Below are positions 42,191 through 54,433 of a stretch of DNA of 64,000 nucleotides, piece after piece. The notes below the pieces were generated by a model. That model made no database searches. It was not told the origin of the DNA and saw only the letters and a program-made list of their open reading frames with translations. Made by a program: the position numbers and the translations under genes. Position 1 is the stretch's first letter; the number at the start of each line of letters is the position of its first letter. The DNA is from Notamacropus eugenii (taxonomy: Eukaryota > Chordata > Mammalia > Diprotodontia > Macropodidae), in NCBI RefSeq assembly GCF_028372415.1, contig NC_092874.1, positions 333,392,651-333,456,650 of the forward strand, read 5' to 3'.

Positions 42191-42729
42191 TCAAAATGAG
42201 TCTTAGTGATCTTTAAAAACAAACACCAAATTAGGCTGTTTACAAAAATGACCACCTGACTTTTTTTCCTCTATGAAATTTTGAGATTCTCATTTTCTTC
42301 ACCTCTTGAAATCCTATCCATCTTTCAAGGCCTACACCAAAGTCAGATTTCTCCCAAAAGGCTTCCTTGAGTATTGTAGCCAGAAGTGCGTTAGACGCAG
42401 TTTGCTTAACTGACAAAGTAAGCATTTACACAGATCAAGGCTTGATTTTTTTGATTGGGTAGGCTTAAGAAAGTTATGGAGAACATGTTAACAATACAGA
42501 TTAAATTGAAAATGTTGCTGCTAGAGTATTTTTATACCCACATGGAAATTTTTTGAAATTTAAAATATACTACTTATAATAACATCAAGAACAAATGATA
42601 TAAAATGTGCTGTTTTCCATGAACATGGTTTTATGCCTGTTCTGGTTCTGGCTAGCCTTATATCTGTCACCATTTCTCCTCAGCACAACTAGGTATGGCT
42701 TCTACCTTAAAGCGGGAGTTGAACTAAAG
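42191..42729. other. mostly unique DNA
   Basis: A weak L2-like piece is at 42300-42380 (TTCAAGGCCTACACCAAAGT, AAAAGGCTTCCTTGAGTATT). No gene recognised. Confidence 0.4.
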
Positions 42730-42969
42730 CACTGATGTTTAGTCATTTTTCAGTCATTTCCAACTCTTTGTGACCCCATTTGGGGATATCAGATTTGGGG
42801 GGTTTTCTTGGCAAAGCTACTGAGGTGGTTTGCCCTTTTCTTCCCAGTTCATTTTACAGATGAGGAAACTAAGGTAAACAGAGTAAAGTGACATGTCCAG
42901 CATCACATTGCTAGTGTCTTGAGGGCGGAGTTGAACTCAGGTCTATCACTATGCCACCTAGCTGTCCCT
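42730..42969 (-). mobile_element. CORE-SINE, minus strand
   Basis: TTTAGTCATTTTTCAGTCAT to GCCACCTAGCTGTCCC, with an internal insertion near 42785-42800. Confidence 0.88.
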
Positions 42970-43009
42970 AAAATAATGAAGACCTGAGTTCAACTCCGCC
43001 CTCAGACAC
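42914..43009. repeat. inverted repeat formed by two head-to-head SINEs
   Basis: The left arm 42914-42943 and right arm 42981-43009 pair along 29 bases with a single 1-bp bulge. Both carry the unusual box-B wording CAACTCCGCCCTCAG instead of the common CAAATCTGGCCTCAG. Confidence 0.9.
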
Positions 43010-43190
43010 TTAATAGCCATGTAGCTTTGGGCAAGTCACTTAGCCTGTTTGCCTCAGTTTCCTCATCTGTAAAATGCAAATAACACCTACCTCCCAGAGT
43101 TGTTGTGAGGATCAAATGTAACAACGACTGTAAAGTGCTTAGCACAGTGCCTGGAACACAGTAAGCACTATATGAACATTAGTCATTGTT
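42976..43190 (+). mobile_element. MIR-family SINE
   Basis: GACCTGAGTTCAACTCCGCC, CORE GTTTGCCTCAGTTTCCTCAT and tail GTTGTTGTGAGGATCAAATG. Confidence 0.8.
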
Positions 43191-43499
43191 TCTGTCATTT
43201 TCTTTGACCCACCAATTCTTTAGAATTAAGTCATTTCATCCCCCACTAATTTTTAATTCTTCCTTCAAAGGCCCTTTATTGATATAACTTTACTGTGTTG
43301 TTATGAGTAAATGGTGTTTAGCATTTCTGGTTTTCTGCGTTTTTACAATGTCTTTTACAGCGCAATACATGGTCAATTATTATAAAGACAACATACATGA
43401 AAAAGAACCATCTTCCAGGAACTACACATAGGTAGGCTAGTGCAGTTGGATTATAGCGTACATAGGGAGGAATAAGGAATAAGAAAGTTGGGAAGAAAG

Positions 43500-43735
43500 G
43501 AAGCATCCAAGTTCTAAAAAGCTTTAAATGCCCAAAAGAGGTTTATATTAGATGTTAAAGGTAACAGGAAGCCGCTTGAGCTCCTCGAGCTGAGGGAGAC
43601 ATGGTCAGACCTACACTTTTAAAAATCTCCATGTACATGTTGGGTAGAGAACAGATTGATGTGGGGAGAGACTTCAGACAGGGAAACCAATTACAAAGCT
43701 TTGCAACAGTCTAGGCAAGATTCATCTAAGTAATA
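43500..43735 (+). repeat. ancient repeat, internal part (4895-5460 family)
   Basis: AGACATGGTCAGACCTACAC, AACAGATTGATGTGGGGAGA and AACAGTCTAGGCAAG are later parts of the same family as 58850-59070. Confidence 0.6.
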
Positions 43736-44633
43736 TATCAATAAATGTTATAATTTCTTTCATTCACAGGAAAATAAAATAAATGAAGAGTTAGGCACAG
43801 AATTTTTTCTAAAGTAATTTAATATAAAACACAATCCATTCTTTTCAGACAGATTAGATGATACCAAAACATAACAAAATATTTGAGATGTTTTAAATCC
43901 AAAGAGTAGAATTATAACAGTTTAATCAAATAATTATAGAGATGATTTATGCTGAAAATATTTATGTCCAAAAACAGTTAGATGTAATAGTTTCACAGTT
44001 CTTGAAAGAAACCTCAATGATCCCCCCTGACTGGATCACCACAGGTATGTGCCATAATTCAATAAACTCATTTTCACTACAGGTGTTACAGAAGTTGTGA
44101 TGGAACCAGAGGTACACATTATATTTACTCAAATACAGAAAACACCATTTGTGGCTTTTATATTCAAAGACAGCTATAAAATTCAAAGCTTAAAGTGCAA
44201 CAGCTAGACTGTAAAAAGTATGAATCTCCCCCCAAAGTGAGGGAGAACGCTTGCTACCACAGTAGACACATTTCCCCTTCCATAGGACACTAACAAACGA
44301 ACTACTTACAAATCCAAGAATAATGTGTTCTCTTTGATTACACATTGCAAATACAAAAATACGAAAGGCTGGTTTAGCAAATACAAGAAAGAGAAACTGC
44401 TCAAATAGTAAGAAATTAGTGAAAGTCCAAAGGAAACATTTATAAAAAGAGAATTCAGCTGGTTAGTATGGCTTCTAAGTTGGATTTGATAGCACCCAGA
44501 AAAAGCCCTTGTGTTGAAAGATGCAAACTTTGTTTTGGAAATAACATTCTGGGTGGTTTTACCAGAATAAGCCTTAGCCCTTACCAGCCTTATAGATACA
44601 GTAAGTGTATAAATCTGATTGCTACATGACAGT

Positions 44634-44639
44634 TTTATT
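44634..44639 (-). promoter_or_regulatory. candidate polyadenylation signal for ACER2
   Basis: AATAAA on the minus strand. It is the first canonical one downstream of the ACER2 stop that is not inside the inserted L1. ATTAAA at 48373-48378 is an upstream alternative. Confidence 0.3.
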
Positions 44640-44694
44640 TCATAACTGGACATAGAAAAGGATTTATAAAAGAGCTCTAGCACCAAGGGTTGAA

Positions 44695-44870
44695 CAAGTG
44701 AGGAAAATGACAGAGTACTGGTCTAGGAGACAGAAGATCCAGGTTCCAGTCCAAATTTTCCCACTAATTTGTCATCTAACCTTGGAGACAAACGTTTCCT
44801 CTTCTTCTGGAAAAAGAAGGGTTTTAGATCAGGTTGTTCCCTAAGGTCTCTTATATAATGTTGTGTTCTG
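44695..44870 (+). mobile_element. MIR-like fragment
   Basis: GAGTACTGGTCTAGGAGACA and CAGGTTCCAGTCCAAATTTT follow the MIR head order; diverged. Confidence 0.5.
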
Positions 44871-45312
44871 GATGCTTTGGGCATGCTGTATCAATGAGAG
44901 AAAAATAGCTAATACCTGAAAAACATAACAAAGCAAGGATTTAATGACACTTAGAAGGACTGAAGGATTTTCATGATGGATGAGGCAAGCTGATCACTAA
45001 GTAATGAAAAAATTTCCAAAAGGACCCCCTGTATATGATAAGAATTTCTATGTTGGCTTACCTCAGAACAAGAAAATTTTTCCTAACCCTAAGATATGAA
45101 AATGTCTCAAACAACCATCACAGAAATTTGAGTTTATCCTTAACTGTGAACACTGTAATATCATCATTATCAGCCACTTCACTTTGCTCCAGTCACCACA
45201 GAACTTCTTCCTCCTTTTAGAATGCCTCAATGTAAAGGACAAGGGACAATTTTCAATTCCAAAGTTCAACATTTTTTAAGTTATAAAATAATTAGCAAAA
45301 AAAAAAAATCTC

Positions 45313-46346
45313 AAGAACTCATTGTTTGACAAAAATTGCTGGGAAAACTGGATAACAGTGTGGCGGAAATTAGGCATAGACCCATACCTGACACCGTACA
45401 CAAGAATAAAGTCCAAATGGGTACATGATTTAGGTATAAAGATTGATACCATGAATAAACTGGAGAAGCAAGGAATAGTGTATTTATCAGATCTATGGAG
45501 AAGGGAACAATTCTTTACTAAAGGAGAGATAGAAAGCATTATGAAATGCAAAATGGATAACTTTGATTACATTAAACTGAGAAGTTTTTGCACAACCAAA
45601 CCCAATGCAACCAAAATCCGGAGGGATGTAGTAAATTGGGAAAGAATTTTTACAGCTAAGCTCGGGGATAAAGGCCTCATTTCTAGAATATATAGAGAAC
45701 TGACTCAAATGTATAATCATACAAGTCATTCCCCAATTGATAAATGGTCAAAGGATATGAACAGGCAATTTTCAGAGGAAGAAATTAAAGATATCTATAA
45801 TCATATGAAAAAATGCTCTAAATCACTATTGATTAGAGAGATGCAAATCAAAACAACTCTGAGGTACCACATCACACCTATAAGATTGGCAAACATGACA
45901 GAATAAGAAAATGATAAATGCTGGAGAGGATGTGGGAGAGTTGGAACACTAATTCATTGTTATTCTGGAGAGCAATTTGGAACTATGCCCAAAGGGCTAC
46001 AAAAATGTGCATACCCTTTGACCCAGCAATATTGCTACTAGGACTATATCCCCAAGAGATCATAAAAATGGGAAAGGGTCCCACATGTACAAAAATGCTT
46101 ATAGCAGCACTCTATGTAGTTGCCAAAAACTGGAAGTCAAGGGGATGTCCATCAATTGGGGAATGGCTGAATAAATTATGGTATATGAATGTAATGGAGT
46201 ACTATTGTGCCATAAGAAATGATGAACAAGAAGACTTCAGAGAGGCCTGGAAGGACTTATATGACCTGATGCTGAGTGAAAGGAGCAGAACCAGGAGAAC
46301 TTTGTGCACAGCAATGACCACAGTGTGTGAGAGTTTTTTCTGGTAG
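45313..46346 (+). pseudogene. L1 ORF2 protein C-terminal fragment, frameshifted
   Basis: The first frame (45322-45906) runs from NCWENWITVWRKLGI through TKIRRDVVNWERIFTAK and HMKKCSKSLLIREMQIKTT to a premature stop after LANMTE. The second frame (45918-46346) resumes at FWRAIWNYAQRATKMCI and runs to the normal end (TVCESFFW). A 25-bp deletion at about 45960, relative to the 33 kb copy, removes the final Cys of the C-x3-C-x7-H-x4-C motif. Confidence 0.9.
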
Positions 46347-46720
46347 ACTTGGAATTTTGTAATAACGCAAAAACTTCTTATAAAAAAAAAAAATCCCAAA
46401 GGTGGTTCTCAAGGCAAAATGCCTTCCACACTCAGAGAAAGAAATATGGAAGTCATTCACAAAATGTAGCAGATCATGTTTGTGTATGTGTATGTGTTTA
46501 TGTATCATGTTTTGATTTGTTATATGATTTCTTTCATTTATTTTAGTCTGATTACATAGCATGACTATAGTGAAAATATACTCAATAGGAAAGTATATGT
46601 AGAACCTATACAGAATTGTATGCAGTCGTGGGGAGGGAGGGGGGTAGTGGGGGGTAGGTGTGGGGGGGATAAAATCTCAATTGTATGGCAATGATTGTTA
46701 AACATTAAAAAATAATAATA
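45313..46720 (+). mobile_element. young 5'-truncated L1
   Basis: ORF2 C-terminal third plus 3' UTR and tail. An A-run followed by TCTC lies before the element (to 45312) and after its tail (to 46733), a probable target-site duplication. It is very similar to the 32647 copy but without a transduced 3' segment. It sits in antisense orientation to ACER2. Confidence 0.9.
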
Positions 46721-46733
46721 AAAAAAAAATCTC

Positions 46734-48670
46734 CTAGGTTATGTGACCCAATTTAAACACAGAATATTCAATGCATTTTACATCTCAAATTCCAACACCT
46801 GTTGGGTCATCTACTCTGGATTCTGTACAAATTCTGTCTGAAATAAAAGTTTACTAGCTGTGTCCAAAAAAAATTGTCACAACCTAGTTCCTGAATATTA
46901 AAATCTTCACCTGTCCCACATAAAAACATATCCATGATTGTACATCATTTGATAAAATGTAGAGAAAACCTCTCAAAGATATGATTCTAAGGGGTTCTTT
47001 AGTTGTTATATCCAATGGATCCAGAGGGATAAACCTAAGCTTTCTTTTTAGGCCCAGTTCATACTAACTTCATTTTAAAAGGGAAGTTCAGTAATAAGTC
47101 TTAAAACATAATGATCTTACAACCCAGGAAGCTTAGATAAACACAGTGCAATTCAAAAGCTATTTTTTTTAAAAAATTCCATGCCTATTTGTTTCATTTA
47201 TGCCAAAGGATGAACTACCAACCATGAAAGAAATCTATCACTATGAATAAACAAATAAGAGATGATGACATAAATACAATTTTTAAATAAAGACTGGTAC
47301 GGTTGAATATTCCTTCCAGCTCTGTATCTGTGACCTTATAACCCTACTATCATCAGAGATATATACAACAAAGAAAGGAACATGGGTTGTTCATAGCCCA
47401 AGCACTGACACAGGAATCCTTGAGATATTAAGGAACCAGAGAAAGGCCAGAGTGGATCCTCTATACATTTACAGGAAGACATGAACAGTCACATGGAATG
47501 AAAAGGCATAAAGGGTAGTGATGAGATATGATCACTAACAGAGGGAGTAATGGAGGTCCATGAGACTATGGACCTCCTTTTTGCCCCAGGTCACCAGCAA
47601 CAACGTTTTACTGCTTGTAACAAAGCATGGAAAGTCTGGCAGACCCAACACATCAACTTGCCTTATAGTAGAAGAAGGAAAAATGAAGATCCCAGGAGCT
47701 AGTATCATAATCCTGGAATATTCAAACATTCACCTATCAGCCTCCCTGACACCACCAAGTACCAAGCTATTTGTTTTTCTTTCCATCCCCCTACCTCTAT
47801 TTCCAAAAGAAGCTCTGAAAATTCCCATTGGGCATCAAGTAAAAATAACAACAGATTTAGAGCCTTGGTAGAGTGGGGGGAGAGAGGGAAGCCTGAACCC
47901 AGAGTCTCCAGGCAACAATTTCAGAAATATCCCTTCCCCAAACCCTCTTACCATCCACTAAGTATAAAATAAGCAGGTCTTAAGACAAGCAGCCTATCCT
48001 TTCTTGTTGTTCAGAGACATCGAGATGGGCAGTATTCATGCCCATGAGAACAGCCTTAGAGTTATCGACTAGAGCTGTGAAAAATGAAAATACTTCCTAA
48101 ATATTGGGGATCTCTATCTGTTTTTACAGTAAAGAATGGTTATACATGAAACAACCAAAACAAGTAAATAAAAATCTTCTGAAAGCTCCCCTTCAGGGAA
48201 TTCCTGACTTTGGCCTGAAGTAGGCAGCAAGTAGGCATAGAAAGCCAACCTTCAGCCAGTGGTTGAAAGAGAATTCCAAATTGTTTGTCTCCCAAACTCT
48301 TACAGCAGCTTCACAAAAGCAAGTAAAAGAAGTCAATGGGCTCCATTAGCCATTTGAGGACATCAAGAGCTTTTTAATCTCCTAAACTCTTGCAAGGTCA
48401 CCAACTTTGGATCCTATGTGAATTCCAAGAATAACACGTTGACTGGCCTTGAGTAAATGCCATGACCTAGTTCTCTGGGACAGAATCATCTGTTGTGACA
48501 ACACAAAGTGCTTTCTGACCTTATAAAGAAGATATACAACAATCTTCCTTTCCTCCCCCTACCCCCAACAGTGCAATGTCATGGACAAGGTAAGAAACAC
48601 TCCAGTGAAATGAAAACAAAACATCCCTGAGGTTAGCAACCAGTGCCACAAACCTTGCAGACATTTGCTA
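46734..48670. other. unique DNA (inside the candidate ACER2 3' UTR)
   Basis: Single-copy-looking sequence. A 103-codon plus ORF at 47560-47871 has no recognised domain. Confidence 0.4.
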
Positions 48671-48679
48671 CTGTTGTTC

Positions 48680-48830
48680 TGACTCTGAGTTTTGGTAGAG
48701 ATACTGAAGGGCTTTGCCATTTCCTTCTCCAGCTCATTTTACAGATGAAGAAACTGAGGCAAAAGGGGTTAAGTGATTAGCTCAGGGTCACACAGCTAGT
48801 AAGTGTCTGAGGCCAGATTTAAATTGAGGA
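48680..48830 (-). mobile_element. CORE-SINE, partial, minus strand
   Basis: GATACTGAAGGGCTTTGCCA to TGTCTGAGGCCAGATTTAAA. The tRNA head end is missing. Confidence 0.82.
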
Positions 48831-49109
48831 GACATTCGCTGGTTCTGACTCATCCCAGTGAAGAAGGAGAGCCACTGAGTCCATAGGGTCTTTGTGGAGC
48901 TGCAAAACTCAAAGAGAAGCACATTGGCAATGCTGAATGAGCAAGCCATGTTGGTGCTAATTCTGAATACATCTAACGGACGCCTTGGTTAAACATCTAT
49001 TATTGCTAGCTAGTAAGTGTTGCAGAAGGGGGAGCAGCATTGTTATATGCCATAGTGGGGGGTCTTGTAATATGTTGGAATCCAGGATACACCAAAGATA
49101 AAAAAACAA

Positions 49110-49270
49110 CACCCTCCTTTTACAGATGAGGAAAGAGAGGACCATAGGGGTCAGTGGTTTATCCAGGGTCAGGCAGCTCATAAAAATGGCAGAACCAGGA
49201 TCCACACCCAGGTCCTTTAAATCCACATCTGGTATCCTTGGACCCCACATCTCACAGCCTTTCCACTACA
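49110..49270. mobile_element. MIR3-like fragment
   Basis: CTTTTACAGATGAGGAAAGA and CCAGGATCCACACCCAGGTC. Confidence 0.55.
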
Positions 49271-49599
49271 ACCATCCATCTACAATGCCTTCAAACTAAA
49301 CTTCCATACTCAGGAGGTAGGGAGAAGAATTAAGGATGATCCCTAAAAATGACTTTCCAAATTACTGCATGATATTTCAGACTATTTCAGGTTACTCGAG
49401 GCTTCACTTAAGAGATTACCTCAACATAAAAATCACCAGTTTAGTTTGATTGGGTTTGTGCCAGACAATTCACATCTCCTTCCCCAAGAAAGGGAGGTAA
49501 AACTACCACCAAAGTTATAGCTGGACTTTCTGCAGCTGGGAGATGAAGGCTACTGCCCTACATTGTATGGTATATATCTATTATTCCTATCTATAAGAT

Positions 49600-49810
49600 G
49601 AAGGGATTGGACAAAATGACCTCATAGGCTCCTAAGATTTCAAGTCAGAGTGGACCTTGTCTACCCTCCTTGCTTTACAGAGGTGGAAGCTAAAAGCCAG
49701 AGGTTAGTGACTTCCCTAGGGTCACATAGCCAATAAATGTAGGAAAACCAGGATTCAAAGCCCAGTCTTTTAAACGCAGGGGACTCTGGGATCCTTTCCA
49801 CTATAACCAG
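49600..49810. mobile_element. MIR3-like fragment
   Basis: GCTTTACAGAGGTGGAAGCT, CTAGGGTCACATAGCCAATA and ACCAGGATTCAAAGCCCAGT. Confidence 0.55.
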
Positions 49811-50663
49811 GCAGTTAAGGTGCTTTAAACTCTAACATTCTATCATTCTATTCCCTTTGCTTTTCTGCTTTTCTATGATTCTTATTTGTGTATTATGAGC
49901 TAGAAGAAAGGAATTAAAAAAGAAAAAAGGGATATGAAAAAAGTTGTGCTCATTTTAAAGGATGACAATTTTTCACTTAATTTTGCCCAAATATAGATGA
50001 TGAATCTAGGACTCTCAGCACAAATAATAAAAATAACTTCTAACCTTACTTAAAACCTAAGTTTTGTGAGATTAGTATTGAAAATTATTCTCCCACAAGC
50101 CTGTCATATGATTCTTCATGGCTGTTTCCTCCAATGAAAATCTCTGTAACAAGGATGGAGGTTTAGTCCACAGGTACATTTGCTGTCCATTCCAACCACA
50201 AGAGTTCTGAAAAGATCACATGTGGGTGGGAAAGAGAAGGAAAGAAGGTCTGCATTTAACAAATATTCCTCCCCAGTCTGTTGCTTTGGTCTAACAGGAC
50301 ATATTACTATCACAGTGTTTTAAGATTCATGAGCCAGTAGTAAGGAGAGAGGGCATCTAAAAATAAAGCCCAAAGAAGCTAAAACCAGGGCCAACTGAAA
50401 TTCTACTTGTAAGCATTTTCAGTCTCAAAAAAAAAAAAAAAACCCACATCAAAACCCTTTCTTCCTCCTCTCCAAGAGAAAGGGCAAAAAAAGCATTTCT
50501 TAAAGAAAAAAAATACATTTCTTACTGTACACAGTTGAATTCTTGCAAGTTTTGAATATATAGGAGTGAAAAAAAACCCATCTCCTCAGCTGTCATGATC
50601 ATTAACTAAGCACAGTAAGTGAGGAAAAATAAATAAGGAAATCAAGAGCTGCTGAACTTCACA

Positions 50664-50867
<204 letters not shown>

Positions 50868-50868
50868 T

Positions 50869-51395
50869 CATAAACCCCAGTGTTAGCCACAATATCAGGC
50901 ATTGAATAAACATCTAATAATAATAATTGATTGAAGTTCCTTGCAAAAGCTTGATCTAGAACGCTGTTGCCATTTTAGGCTGACGTGTTCCTCTGCTCTT
51001 TTCAGAGTGTTACTGCAGGCTCTGGCCCCTCTTCATTTGGAGGAGATGAGGTTACAGCTCTCCTACATAGCTGGAGATCCCTGACCTATTCAGGGCCAAC
51101 TTTTCTCATGCTATCCACTGGAAGTGATTCATTTGTTCTCCATAGCAGGAACTAATTCTAAAACAGGGAGGCTAAATCATGTGAAGAGAAGGGACCAAGA
51201 CTGGGTCACCAGAGGTTGAAAAGAGAGGTTATGACAGGAGGGAAATGAGCTGAGCAGAGCTGCTTTTATTCCAGCCCAACCAGAAAATGCAATGATTGCC
51301 TCATGTCTATGTCTCAAGACATGACTATGTTTAAAGAAAGTCACCTATTTTTAAAAACTGTACACTTTTAGAGACTATTCAAGTGTTTGCATGGT
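50869..51395. other. ACER2 intron, unique DNA
   Basis: Intronic; a possible old repeat piece (TTGAATAAACATCTAATAAT) is at 50898-50935. No other signal. Confidence 0.5.
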
Positions 51396-51399
51396 CTTT

Positions 51400-51850
51400 T
51401 AAAATGAACAATGTTTATTACATAAACAGATCTATTTTCAAATATGAACAAAAATAGGAATAATCAGCTTGGATAAGAACTATGAAAAGACAGTCTTATA
51501 CATTGTTGGTAGAGCTGTGAATAGATTCAATCATTGTGGATAATAATTTGGAATTATGCTTAAAAAAAAGTCATCAAACCCATTAACCCAGTGAGCCACT
51601 CTTTGACATGACCTCCGCAGAGATCAAAGATATAAGCACAGGTCTAAAATATACCAAACTATTCACAGCAAGCCCTTTTCGGGATTAAAAAAGGACTGGA
51701 AACAAAATGAATGTTCATTATCTGTAGAACTGCCAAACAAATAATGTTATGTGAACACAATAGAATACTACTGGTCAGTTAAGAAATGACAAATGTGAGG
51801 AATTCAGAGAAACACAGGAAGCATCGTATGAACTGATGCAGAGTGAAACA
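51400..51850 (+). mobile_element. old L1 ORF2 3' end
   Basis: Diverged wording of the L1 ORF2 terminus: CATTGTTGGTAGAGCTGTGA, GGAATTATGCTTAAAAAA, GGACTGGAAACAAAATGAAT and GAACTGATGCAGAGTGAAAC. Confidence 0.7.
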
Positions 51851-51879
51851 AACAGACACTTTTGGGACCCTGTCTCACA

Positions 51880-52050
51880 TATGGGTGTATACGTATGTTT
51901 ATATGCATATGCATGTATACATAAATATGAGTGAGTGTCCATATATACACACATGAGATGATATATGTATGTGTGTATGTGTTCTGTGTGTGGTGAGAGA
52001 GGAAGAGGAGGAGAGGGAGAAGGCGAAAAAGAGAGAGGCGAGAGGAGAGT
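51880..52050. repeat. TA/CA/GT-rich simple repeats then GA-rich stretch
   Basis: ATATGCATATGCATGTATAC-type and GTATGTGTGTATGTGT-type runs, then GAGAGAGGAAGAGGAGGAGA. Confidence 0.8.
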
Positions 52051-52374
52051 GTCACAGTATAATTTTAAACATTAATATCTTAAAAACTTTAGGAATGATA
52101 AGTATAATGATTGCAGCACCATAAATTATAAAAATCACTAAAAGGAAGCCAAATTCTGAATACCTGAAAAACCATAATAGTCTCAAAATATACTTTGCCT
52201 CCTCTCCACAGAGTGACCGGGGACATGATGCTGCATTGTTAGATTGCTACATTTGGTGGCTTTTGCTTAATTACATTTTTAGATATGACATATGTGTTTG
52301 TCTCAACAAAGCCAAGTAAGGAGTTACTGGGAAGCAGATTGTAAGAAGGCAAGAGATAAAACCTTGACAGCATT

Positions 52375-52630
52375 CATTAAGCACCTGCAGAGTGTGTCAG
52401 GCAATATGGTAATTCTTTACAAATATTATCTTCCTTGCTCCTCAAAAAACCCTGTGAGGTAGGTGCCATTATTATCTCAGTTTTACATTAAGAGGAAACT
52501 AAGGCAGACCGTGCTTAAGTGACTTGCCCAGGATCACCCAGATAACAAGTGTCTGAGGTCATATTTGACCTCAGGTCTTCCTGACTGCAGACCCATCAGT
52601 CCTTGCACTTTGCTACCTGGCTGTTTTTGG
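52375..52630 (-). mobile_element. MIR-family SINE
   Basis: AGCACCTGCAGAGTGTGTCA, ACAAATATTATCTTCCTTGC, CTTAAGTGACTTGCCCAGGA and then the head. Confidence 0.78.
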
Positions 52631-52639
52631 TATTATCAT

Positions 52640-52800
52640 CTTTAAGTTTAAATCCTATAGAATTGTCTGGGGACGCTGAGAGGTTATGTGAATTGTCCAT
52701 TACCACACAGCTAGCTCATGTCAGGGGCAGACCTAGAATTCAGGTCTCCCTGACTCCCAGGCCAGCCCTCTGGCCTCTATGACTCTCCATGGACACAGCT
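52640..52800. mobile_element. MIR3-like fragment
   Basis: GGTTATGTGAATTGTCCATT, CACACAGCTAGCTCATGTCA and GACCTAGAATTCAGGTCTCC. Confidence 0.55.
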
Positions 52801-52989
52801 TTAGACTAATACAATTTCCATAGCAGTTTTGTGGTGGTGTGTTGGGGTTTTAAATTTTTTGGCTCAGGTGTAATTTTTTTTAACTAAACCTGTGTTTCCA
52901 CTGATATTGGGGAATCCCAGTGAAGAAATTCCCTCTACCAATGTAAACCAGCCCTCTGGTCTGCAACTTATAGAGTCTTATAATGGAGT

Positions 52990-53160
52990 TCATTCATTCA
53001 TTCATTCATTAATTCATTCATTTGTGAAGTTAAATGAGGCAAGAAGAGGCTAAGTGATTTGCTCATGACCCCACAGCCAATGTGTCAGAGACAGGACTTG
53101 AATCCAGGTCTTTTTAACTCCAAGCCCAACCCTCTATTCATTAAACCATACTGCTTCTCC
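52990..53160. mobile_element. (TTCA)n tract followed by MIR3-like fragment
   Basis: ATTCATTCATTCATTCATTA at about 52992, then GCTAAGTGATTTGCTCATGA and CTTGAATCCAGGTCTTTTTA. Confidence 0.6.
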
Positions 53161-53164
53161 AGGT

Positions 53165-53880
53165 ATACTAATACCTAAATAATCATAAAGCGAAGTATCA
53201 TTTGTACACAGACTATCTTTACTAGTGTACCAAACTTGAGAGGGCAGCGTTGGCTTCATATGGAAGATAAATGGTTATAAGCCAAAAGAAAAAGAAACGA
53301 TTTCTGACCGACATCAAAACCTGCATGTGAATGATCGCAGCAGTAAAAATGGAAAGAAGGAAAAAAACAAAACAAAATCAAATGATGTAAAATTATAATG
53401 ACCAAGTTTGGTCCCAAAGAAGACGCATGAGGAGACATCTTGCCTTCCTCCTTTGTGGGTGTGGAACAACGCACATTGTATCAGGCTTCTTTCAATATCA
53501 TTGATTAATTTTGGTGAATTTTTTTCTTCCTCTTTTGTTATTGTTTGTTATAAGGGGAGATGGTAGAGAGAAGGATACAATGTGAAATAAAGAAGATATA
53601 AAAACAAAATATATTAATGAATATCTAGTTAAAAAAAACTTTGGAGTAAGTTTATGTGTCATTTTATGTAGTTTAAGAATATCCCAATATCTACACCATC
53701 TCCCAACCATAATTTCATTTCATTAAGTTCTTAAATAATTTTTGATTTTCCTATGAGTACCTATCCCATTTTTTCTAAGCAGAAACACGCACTTGCAAGT
53801 GAAAAAAGGTTCTTCTGTGTTGATAGCCAGAGGCTTCCTGGGGGAAAAAAATCCACCTTCATCCCTACAGTAATCAATAT
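53165..53880. other. ACER2 intron, unique DNA
   Basis: Single-copy-looking, AT-rich. No exon recognised. Confidence 0.4.
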
Positions 53881-53884
53881 TTCT

Positions 53885-54040
53885 CCACTGCTTTCCCCAT
53901 TGTTGGGTTTTAGTCCTGACTCTGTCACTAAACAGATGTATGACCTTGGGGAAATCATTTAAGTTTTCTGGGCCTCAGTTTCCTCATCTATAAAATGAGA
54001 GATTTGGGTTAAACTAGTTTTAAGATTCCTTCTAGCTGGT
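53885..54040 (+). mobile_element. MIR-family SINE
   Basis: GTATGACCTTGGGGAAATCA, GGGCCTCAGTTTCCTCATCT and AAGATTCCTTCTAGCTGG. Confidence 0.7.
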
Positions 54041-54291
54041 ATAACTTCATGGTAGTTATTAATTAGTGGTAAGAAGTCATACCTCAGCTGGGTCATATAT
54101 ATCCTACAGAAGGTTTGGATTCTACTCAGGCAGAGTACTTTCATGATGAACTGGCCAAGGAACAGTATAATTCATACCCTATTTTAATCTCACATTGCAG
54201 GTTAGTATTTTTGTACTTTTACAATTTTCCATTAGATAATGAAACTCAACACTTCTGTATCCTATCCCCATTTCATGGCCCTGCAGGGGTT

Positions 54292-54433
54292 TGATTTTTT
54301 TTTTTTTTTTTTGGTGAGGCAATCAGGCTTACGTGTCCTGCCCAGGTTCACACAGTAAGTGTCAAATGTCTGAGATCCAGTTTGAACTCAGATGATCCAG
54401 AGTCCTATCTACTTCCCCACCTAGTTGCCCCAC
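54292..54433 (-). mobile_element. poly(A)-tailed tRNA SINE, minus strand
   Basis: A T-run of about 20 (the A-tail on the minus strand) then GTGAGGCAATCAGGCTTACG to CACCTAGTTGCCCC. Same type as 9117-9230. Confidence 0.85.

Larger units (their letters stand above)
44600..50663 (-). other. ACER2: candidate ACER2 3' UTR
   Basis: The sequence downstream of the ACER2 stop codon is largely single-copy, apart from an L1 insertion (45313-46720), a SINE and MIR scraps. Reading from the stop, I see no AATAAA on the minus strand in 46734-50663. The variant ATTAAA occurs at 48373-48378. The first canonical AATAAA outside the L1 is at 44634-44639. The true 3' end is therefore uncertain, and the extent given is only the longest simple case. 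The strand and position are inferred from the exon, not from transcript data. Confidence 0.35.

Noticed and set aside
1..43000. Exons of SLC24A2, a neighbour of ACER2 in human
   Set aside because: I looked for its C-terminal coding wording on the plus strand and found none; it may lie further left.
47560..47871. 103-codon ORF near ACER2
   Set aside because: On the opposite strand to ACER2, with no domain and no splice or promoter context.
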